A stretch of DNA of 64,000 bases from Muricea muricata (lineage: Eukaryota > Cnidaria > Anthozoa > Malacalcyonacea > Plexauridae), in contig OY979720.1 of assembly GCA_963855995.1 (NCBI GenBank), positions 15,706,430 through 15,770,429 of the forward strand, given 5' to 3'. Below, in pieces: positions 58,059-64,000 of the stretch; the stretch's first letter is position 1; every line of letters begins with the position of its first letter. Made by a program: the position numbers and the translations under genes. A model generated the notes under the pieces. The model was given only the letters and a program-made list of their open reading frames with translations, did no database searches and had not been told where the DNA came from.

Positions 58059-58147
58059 AGGATATCACTGCATTTGAAAAGAAGAGCAAAGGCACCTTGC
58101 ATACAGTTATCAAATTTTTTTGGCAATTTAGGACATCGTCCTATTGA
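58059..58147 (+). pseudogene. Copy C terminal exon, frameshifted tail
   Basis: It aligns with the gene A terminal exon from GAGGATATCACTGCA onward. The acceptor (CTTTTAAG|) lies 27 bases further into the exon, and one extra A near 58114 shifts the frame to a TGA at 58145-58147. The hydrophobic GPI-like tail is therefore lost. The former tail sequence downstream also carries a hydrophobicity-breaking change (T-I/A to E-T). Either a pseudogene or a secreted variant. Confidence 0.6.
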
Positions 58148-59188
58148 CACCTCAAGTCAATTCATAATCCTTTGTGGCATGTCAATTGAAACCTACTTTG
58201 CATAAGCCTTACTCACTGACGAAGTTTGTGTTGTTGAAATTGCATTAACAAAAGTTTGTATGAACTTTGTAATGTAAGGTATCGTTGTGTCATTGTTTTT
58301 ATACAAACGCGTACGACAAAACAATAACTCAAGAGCAAAACACAAAGGGAAAGGATTTTACCTTCCGCGAATTGAGCTTCAGAAATTGAAAATGCACACA
58401 CTCATCTTCAGTGAACTAGTTGTGACTTTTCCAGACATATAGCATAAGTATGGTTTTTGTTCATGTGCACGTAAGTCCGAAAATGTATCTTCGTTTTGAT
58501 TCTGTATACTGATAATGATAATGAGAGAATGAATACTACAATACGCTGATGTTTTGCGAAGTGAAGTTGTTATTGAGTAAGAATAGTATCAGTCAATATT
58601 TACGTGAATTACGATACATCAGTGGGCATTATACTGTAAAAATACCAATGACTGCAAAAATTGAAAATGTAGCTTTCCATCTTTAGAAGTACTGTTGTTT
58701 TAGCCGGATAAAGCCAGACCTTTATCAAACGTCAATGCATGTCGTGTTGTTTTTTCTACATAACCAGAAAAAATGCAAGGCATTATAAAACTTGAATGGT
58801 ACACAACTACATGAATTAAAAGCTACAGTACTGGGAATTTGATAATCAGTATGCGACAAATCAAGTTTTTACAAACTTTAAGTTAATAATGATAGATACG
58901 CATGTAATAACTAGTTAACTACCACCCACAACCGAACGCTGTTTTCCCAAGGGTTTTTTCCAAACATATTTACCCTTTTCGATAACAAAAAGCGTGACGC
59001 TTGATGGTATATTGATACAATAATCTTTACTTTTACTGTCAAGTAAGTGAAGTAACTGCTATACAGCTGTGGCCCAAACGACTTTCCAATGTGCTTGAGC
59101 AATAGAAAAAACTTCAATTGGGAGCCGTGCTTAAAGTGACGAACATCAACAGAACAGCTTAAGATCTCGATAGCGGCGGCTTTTTCAT
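58148..59188. other. Intergenic between converging copies C and D
   Basis: No exon of known type. Minus-strand open frames at 58213-58401 and 58911-59213 have no recognisable domain. No terminal exon for minus-strand gene D could be located here. Confidence 0.4.
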
Positions 59189-59597
59189 AGGTTAAGGATG
59201 CATAGATCCGCAACTCGGTATACTTCGCCTATGATTTCGCTGGCTCACGAGTCACGTCATATCCACACGCATTTTTGGAAAGAGCATAAGTTTAAATTTT
59301 AACAATTGTAGTGTAAAATGATATTTGCCGTTTCATAAGCGACCAGGTAAAAAACACAAGCTCATTTGTTGCTTGAAATATACAGGGCAACTTCTTTTGT
59401 ATAAATTTCTGCAAGCCAAGGTAATCTTGCGGAAAGTACACTTAAAATGGCTATTTAGTTGATATTTTTCTGTCTAATTACTTCGTCCATGTGTACCTGC
59501 CAGAAATGAGCGTGCGTATGACGTACCCGAGACAACTACGTAAGACAAGAAAATACCCCGAGTTTCATGCACGTCTATGCATCCTCAATCTATGACT
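59189..59597. mobile_element. Possible MITE with GGATGCATAGA ends
   Basis: AGGTTAAGGATGCATAGAT near 59190 faces TCTATGCATCCTCAATCTA near 59575-59592. Inner sequences are not clearly paired. It lies just downstream of the last recognised exon of gene D. Confidence 0.4.
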
Positions 59598-59624
59598 TTT
59601 TACTAAGCAATTTATTCAACTCAC

Positions 59625-59750
59625 TGTGAACGCATATGAATCCGTCGCCAATAAAATTACGATGACAGGAACATTTGTAACTGCCAGGCGTGTTGACGCA
59701 GTGCGCATGCTCACCACAGAGGTCTTTGTACAACGCACATTCATTGATAT
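59625..59750 (-). CDS. Gene D exon: calcium-binding-type EGF domain
   Basis: On the minus strand: acceptor ACTTCAG|, donor CACA|GTGAGT, phase 1-1. The translation is [12 protein letters not shown] ... [12 protein letters not shown] ... D-G-F-I-C-V-H-S, a complete six-cysteine cbEGF with the canonical D-I-N-E-C start. Most 3' exon recognised for this gene. Confidence 0.9.
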
Positions 59751-59963
59751 CTGAAGTTTAAGATAATCAAACTGATGAGAAATTTTAACATTGAAAACTC
59801 GTATACGGCAGTTCTGGCATGCAGTAAACTATTCTGTACGCCAATATAGCTATATTATTACTACATTCTCCATGGAAATGACACATCCTTGTTTCATCAA
59901 TTGTTTTTTGCTGATAGAATTTTCTTTACAAGATCCTCGTTAGTTGCACTGGCAAACGCTAAC

Positions 59964-60086
59964 CTTTGCATTTTCTGCTATGTTCTTCAAACCCTTCATG
60001 ACATTTACAATATCTGTGTCCTTTTTCAGACGAACATTCTGAATGTTTAGGACATTTTCTTCCCAAGCCATCACACTCGTCCAGGG
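59964..60086 (-). CDS. Gene D exon: EGF-like domain
   Basis: Phase 1-1 (CATGCAG| ... AAAG|GTTAGC), 41 residues: A-L-D-E-C-D-G-L-G-R-K-C-P-K-H-S-E-C ... C-K-C-H-E-G-F ... K-C-K-G. It parallels gene A's EGF at 4755, which also sits directly after a PAN exon. Confidence 0.85.
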
Positions 60087-60550
60087 CTGCATGTCATAAT
60101 AGATAGATTATTTACACAACACAGTTGCATACTTTTGTAAATTTCCACTCAACAAGAAAAGACAACGTTATAAACGATTTAAAGAAGCGAAATGGATATC
60201 TATGCTTTTGCTACTTTTAGGTTTTCCGCTCATAGTCAGGTTTAATTATAGTTGTGTAAAACGTGGTTAAACATGGTTTTACATGAAATTAAAAGGAAAT
60301 TTCACCCATTGAGTTCGTTCATAAACCTGAAAATGTATTTTCACATATCGTGTATAGATCAATAGAAGTACTAATTCCCGAAGCATTTATGTCTGGACTT
60401 CCTAAATAAGAAACACCGTTGCCAAAATATGTTTGAATTTGTTCAGAAATTAAAAGCATTTTTGCTTGTTAAATTATGCAAATTTTGTCTGGGTGGGAAT
60501 ATTTCCCGAGGTGGGCAAGAAGGGAAACGCTAAGAGGAAGCATAACCTAC

Positions 60551-60790
60551 CTTTCACAAAGTAGTCATAAACATTCCTGAATTTTCCATCGCAACCGTTG
60601 CCAAGTGGCGCAATCTTACGCGACTCGCTGAACCAGCAGAGTGAAGCCGCTGCGCTAAACTTGACCATTACACATCCGGGTTCTGCTTCACATAATCGCG
60701 TGCACTCAGAGCTGGTCATAACGTGCGTGGGATTGTAGGAGTCCGTGTGGGCGCATAGACCACGCAGTGTAATCCAGTTCGTCGTGGGGT
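60551..60790 (-). CDS. Gene D exon: PAN/apple-like domain
   Basis: Phase 1-1, acceptor TCTCTAG| and donor AAAG|GTAGGT, 80 residues. W-I-x-L...G-L-C-A-H-T near the start, then SECTRLCEAEPGCVMVKF, a later L-C-W-F and N-G-C-D-G, and the end DYFVKG. It is the same module family as 1374 and 4448. Confidence 0.8.
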
Positions 60791-61041
60791 CTAGAGAAAA
60801 CAAAAGCTTGAGAAAACGATCAAGGGTCTCTTAATAAGTTCATTGGCGTAGCTATCTCGACAATTTAACCATGCTATGCCACTGTTCTAGAGGCGGACGT
60901 AGTGGCGTACAAGAAAACTGACCTGGTTTCGGTTGGATTTAAAAAATCTGAATCTGGTGGTCATGAAGGACGTAAGTTATTGGCAGTTTAGTTATTTATT
61001 CAGCTTGTGTGATTAAAGGGCGGCTCAGTTTTTCTTTAATA

Positions 61042-61445
61042 TTAGGCCAACTTAGACAACTTTACATTACCTTAACACACTTAGGCCTCCTCATATTATC
61101 ATGCACCACCTTAACCCACCATAGGCCACCTCAAACCACCATACACTAATGTACAGCCCTACCACCTTAGGCCAACTTAGTCCACAATTACACAACCTTA
61201 TTTACCCACCTAAGACCACCTTACACCACCTTAATTAATTAGACAAACCATCGACTCACATTAGACCCACTTTAGACCCACCTTAGATCCAACCTGGACC
61301 ACCTTGTACCCACCTTAAACCACCTTAGACCCACCATAGACGAACCTTAACCCACCTTAGGCTACCTTACACGATCTTAGATCACCAAAAAAGACCTTAG
61401 ATAACCTTAGACTACCTTAGACCACCTTACACCACCGTAAAAGGC
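61042..61445. repeat. Degenerate CCACCTTAGAC minisatellite in gene D intron
   Basis: Dozens of imperfect 10-12 bp units of the type CCACCTTAGAC / CCACCTTACAC cover about 400 bp with irregular spacing. It lies in the intron between the two PAN exons. Confidence 0.85.
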
Positions 61446-62489
61446 AGGCCTACAACTCTTTCTATTGAGTGACATTCCTGATAGTACCTCTTGGTAAAGT
61501 TTTCGAAGTTTCGACGGTTTCCACTGGTTTTACTTGTGCTTCAGGTTTAAATGTTTTGCTTGCTAGACAAATAACATAACGTTTAAAGCATATGCTAGAA
61601 AGATGAGTAATTATTTTCTGATCTAATTACTTTCTCTATTTCGGGCTAGTTTTGTGCTATTCACCTTCAGATTTCCGGGCACAGAAATTACTTTGTATTT
61701 TTTCAAGACAGGTGAGCGTAACGAACAAAATTAACTACCTTTTGGCATTTTTCAAAAGTTATTGTTATCACTGATAAAAACAAAATAGTTACACTGAATC
61801 AAGTTTAACACGCGTGTCGCAATTTTTGAAGTACTTAATGGGAATAGTATAAAGTACATGAAGTGACTGTAGCGCATTAATTTATTTAATTATTTTTAAG
61901 AAATTGGAATGAGTGGACTGCTAGTGGGCTCTGAGCTCGTCCATGAACTCTTCAGTCCTGCTATTAAGAAATTTAGTAGGAGGGTGATGATTTACGACAT
62001 CGCGGCATAATATGTTGAAGTTTGTAAAAAAATGAAATTAACATACTTTTTTATCTTGTATAGGTTGCCAAATCATTAGTAAAACTTGTAATTAATAAAT
62101 CAATAAAACGTTTTGGGAAATTACGATGCCTTGCTTTCCCAACTCATGGACCGATCGAATTTCTATCACTGGATCATCTGGTTTAGCATAAGGCTCATTT
62201 CTACTTTTAAGCATGGTCTACACTAGCGACATAAGCATGACCAATATAGCAAAGGATAACTTTTCCTCGGAGTTTTACGAACACAAAGCAAAAATAATTT
62301 TCTTTCTAATTTTATCATAGCTTATGCTCATAGTCTTTTGTTTGTGCCGCTTATGTCGATGCTTAATATGTCGCACAGTGCACTGTATTTGTTTGTTTTG
62401 TCTTTTGTTTTAACTTGTGTTTGTGCTTATGTTGCTAGTGAGGACCAGCCTTTAGGCAACCAAAAATATAATCATACTGAGGCGTATAC
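61446..62489. other. Intron of gene D, no exon recognised
   Basis: No PAN, EGF or terminal-repeat signal was found between the minisatellite and the upstream PAN exon. Confidence 0.45.
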
Positions 62490-62747
62490 CTTTAATGTAA
62501 AAATCATAACGATTTTCCGGTATGCAGGGTTTTCCTTTTTGAGGTTTTCGCAAACTGCTTGACTGGCAGAAAAAACACTTGCCCTTGGATGGCCTATATT
62601 TGATCATCACACAATTGTGCGGGTTCGCCATGCATCGTCCTTTGCAATCCTCCAAGCTTATTCTCTGCCTCAGGCGACTCTTGCATGTTGCACTTGCGCA
62701 GACCCCCGAGTGTAGAAGCCATCCATCTTTCATGGGTAAACTTGAAT
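62490..62747 (-). CDS. Gene D exon: upstream PAN/apple-like domain
   Basis: Phase 1-1 (CTTCTAG| ... AAAG|GTATAC), 86 residues: G-W-L-L-H-S-G-V-C near the start, DCKGRCMANPHNCVMIKY, CFFC, then KPCIPENRYDFYIKG. It is the fourth member of the window's PAN family. Its splice acceptor is only about eight bases from the end of a MITE (62756). The signal-peptide exon of gene D is not found and may lie beyond the MITEs or outside the window. Confidence 0.8.
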
Positions 62748-62755
62748 CTAGAAGA

Positions 62756-63155
62756 TACCGTAATCTCTCTATTTAGCCCCCTCTCAAATAAGTCCCCCCC
62801 TCTCTCATAAACCACCCCTCCCCCTTTTGAATAAAAAATAATGAAATAAGCCCCCTTCTCTAATAAGCCACCTATTTAATATATATATTATATGTTGTTA
62901 TATTATATATTGCATGTTGTTGTTATCATATATATTATATATTGCTATATTGCTAATATAAATGTTGTTGTTATATGATATACACTGTGTAATAATTTTG
63001 AGTTTATTGCAGTTCAGAGAAATAATCTCCATTGCTGGTTTTATGGATGAATAAATAAGCCCCCCTCCCTCAATTAAGCCCCTTCTCCAAAAAGGCCCCC
63101 TGTAAAGGTCCTGTAATGAATAAGCCCCCGGGGGCTAAATAAAAAGAGTACGGTA
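62756..63155. mobile_element. MITE with TACCGTA...TATTTAGCCCCC ends
   Basis: TACCGTAATCTCTCTATTTA at 62756 and the complement of TACCGTACTCTTTTTATTTA at the right end, both leading into runs of AAGCCCCC. The interior has several AATAAGCCCCC words and an AT-rich TATATATT zone. Family unknown. Confidence 0.7.
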
Positions 63156-63232
63156 ACACTATTTCAATTATTAAGTTATGTAATAATGCAAACTTTGTGT
63201 TACACAAGGAATGTCTTAAGGCATGTACTAAG

Positions 63233-63617
63233 AGCAATGGACGATTCCCCTTTTAGACAAACTTTTAAATTAAAAATTTTCTTTAGCACAGCTGAAAGGA
63301 GCATCCTAAATTTAGTAAAATGGTGAAGTTTAAACATCGCAAAGTATAGAAAATATAGCCTTGTGAAGTTTGCAAATTTTGTATACTTTTGTATTATGCG
63401 CGGAAAAGTGTAATCAGAATTCGAAACGTGATTACATTTTTCCGCGCATAATACAAAAGTATACAAAATTTGCAAACTTCACAAGGCTATATTTTCCACA
63501 TTTTACGATGTTTTGCAACCAGACTTCATTATTTTACTAAATCTAGAATGCTTTTTTCAGCTGTCCTAATAGATTTTCCTAATTCAAAAGATTGTCTAAA
63601 AGGGGAATGGTCCATTA
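63233..63617. mobile_element. Nearly perfect hairpin MITE
   Basis: It is symmetric about 63421. The central about 150 bp pair almost perfectly (GCCTTGTGAAGTTTGCAAAT against its complement near 63465-63485), and weaker outer pairing runs to CAATGGACGATTCCCCTTTT and its complement. Confidence 0.75.
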
Positions 63618-63879
63618 CATGTAAATATACAATATATAGCGCACTTGTTTATTGTACTTTCCATTACATTTTCTAGTAAGTTCATTAGGCCTTGGTGGTT
63701 TATCAAGAACACATTTAAACTTTAACATCACGTCGTAAGACATTCGCGGAGACAACTTTTGCTTATGGGTAACATTTGTAGCTTTTTATAGTAAATATCA
63801 AGTTTTTGACAACTTCCCTGTGGATAGACCATGTTTTGTATAAAATTTTAATCAAAATATATGAGCTTTCGGTCCATTA

Positions 63880-64000
63880 GACTCGAGCTATCATCAGGCA
63901 GGGACGTAGCCAGGGAGGGGGGGGGAGGCAGAGAGAGGCGCAGCTCTACTCCTTTTGTTGATGGAAAGGTTCAGGAAAGACGATGCGAGGAGGCCAAAGA
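63880..64000. repeat. Start of a dispersed repeat at the window edge
   Basis: GGGACGTAGCCAGGGA followed by a G run is a motif I recognise from dispersed invertebrate repeats. It is cut by the window end, so the class is not determined. Confidence 0.3.

Overview
This window looks like intron- and repeat-rich animal nuclear DNA. Short exons coding for EGF-like and PAN/apple modules, all bounded by phase-1 GT/AG introns, together with many TTAA-flanked and hAT-like non-autonomous transposons, tRNA-derived SINEs and a jockey/CR1-like retrotransposon fragment, suggest an invertebrate. An anthozoan cnidarian such as a stony coral is my best guess. That is an inference, because no species-diagnostic gene is present. 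There are no bacterial operons, rRNA genes or CRISPR arrays.

Left flank (1-9.1 kb): a plus-strand gene (A) for a secreted or membrane-anchored modular protein. It has a signal-peptide exon, PAN, EGF, PAN, EGF, EGF and a terminal exon with a hydrophobic, GPI-signal-like tail. A truncated non-LTR retrotransposon and several MITEs lie in its introns. A second gene start (B) follows, with a signal exon at 6728 and an EGF exon at 8962.

Repeat block (9.8-57 kb): (i) a 2.65 kb foldback element (9829-12482) followed by a diverged body (to about 20260) that keeps splice-site-bounded exon remnants; (ii) a compound element with a minisatellite (20385-22309); (iii) a giant inverted repeat with a left arm at 22310-35613, a 575 bp spacer and a right arm at 36189-48758. 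The arms look about 99% identical where compared, and the turnaround is a second copy of the foldback element. Three insertions are found only in the left arm; (iv) a direct repeat of (ii) at 49476-49877; (v) a third, diverged copy of the outer arm body in direct orientation (49886-56470).

Right flank (57-64 kb): a decayed third copy of the EGF plus tail exons (C, plus strand), preceded by a duplicate of gene A's upstream region. Beyond it is a minus-strand gene (D) with PAN, PAN, EGF, EGF exons. The whole repeat block therefore sits inside a local cluster of duplicated PAN/EGF genes. The PAN and EGF modules are expected to act outside the cell in adhesion or ligand binding; the actual ligands cannot be read from the sequence.
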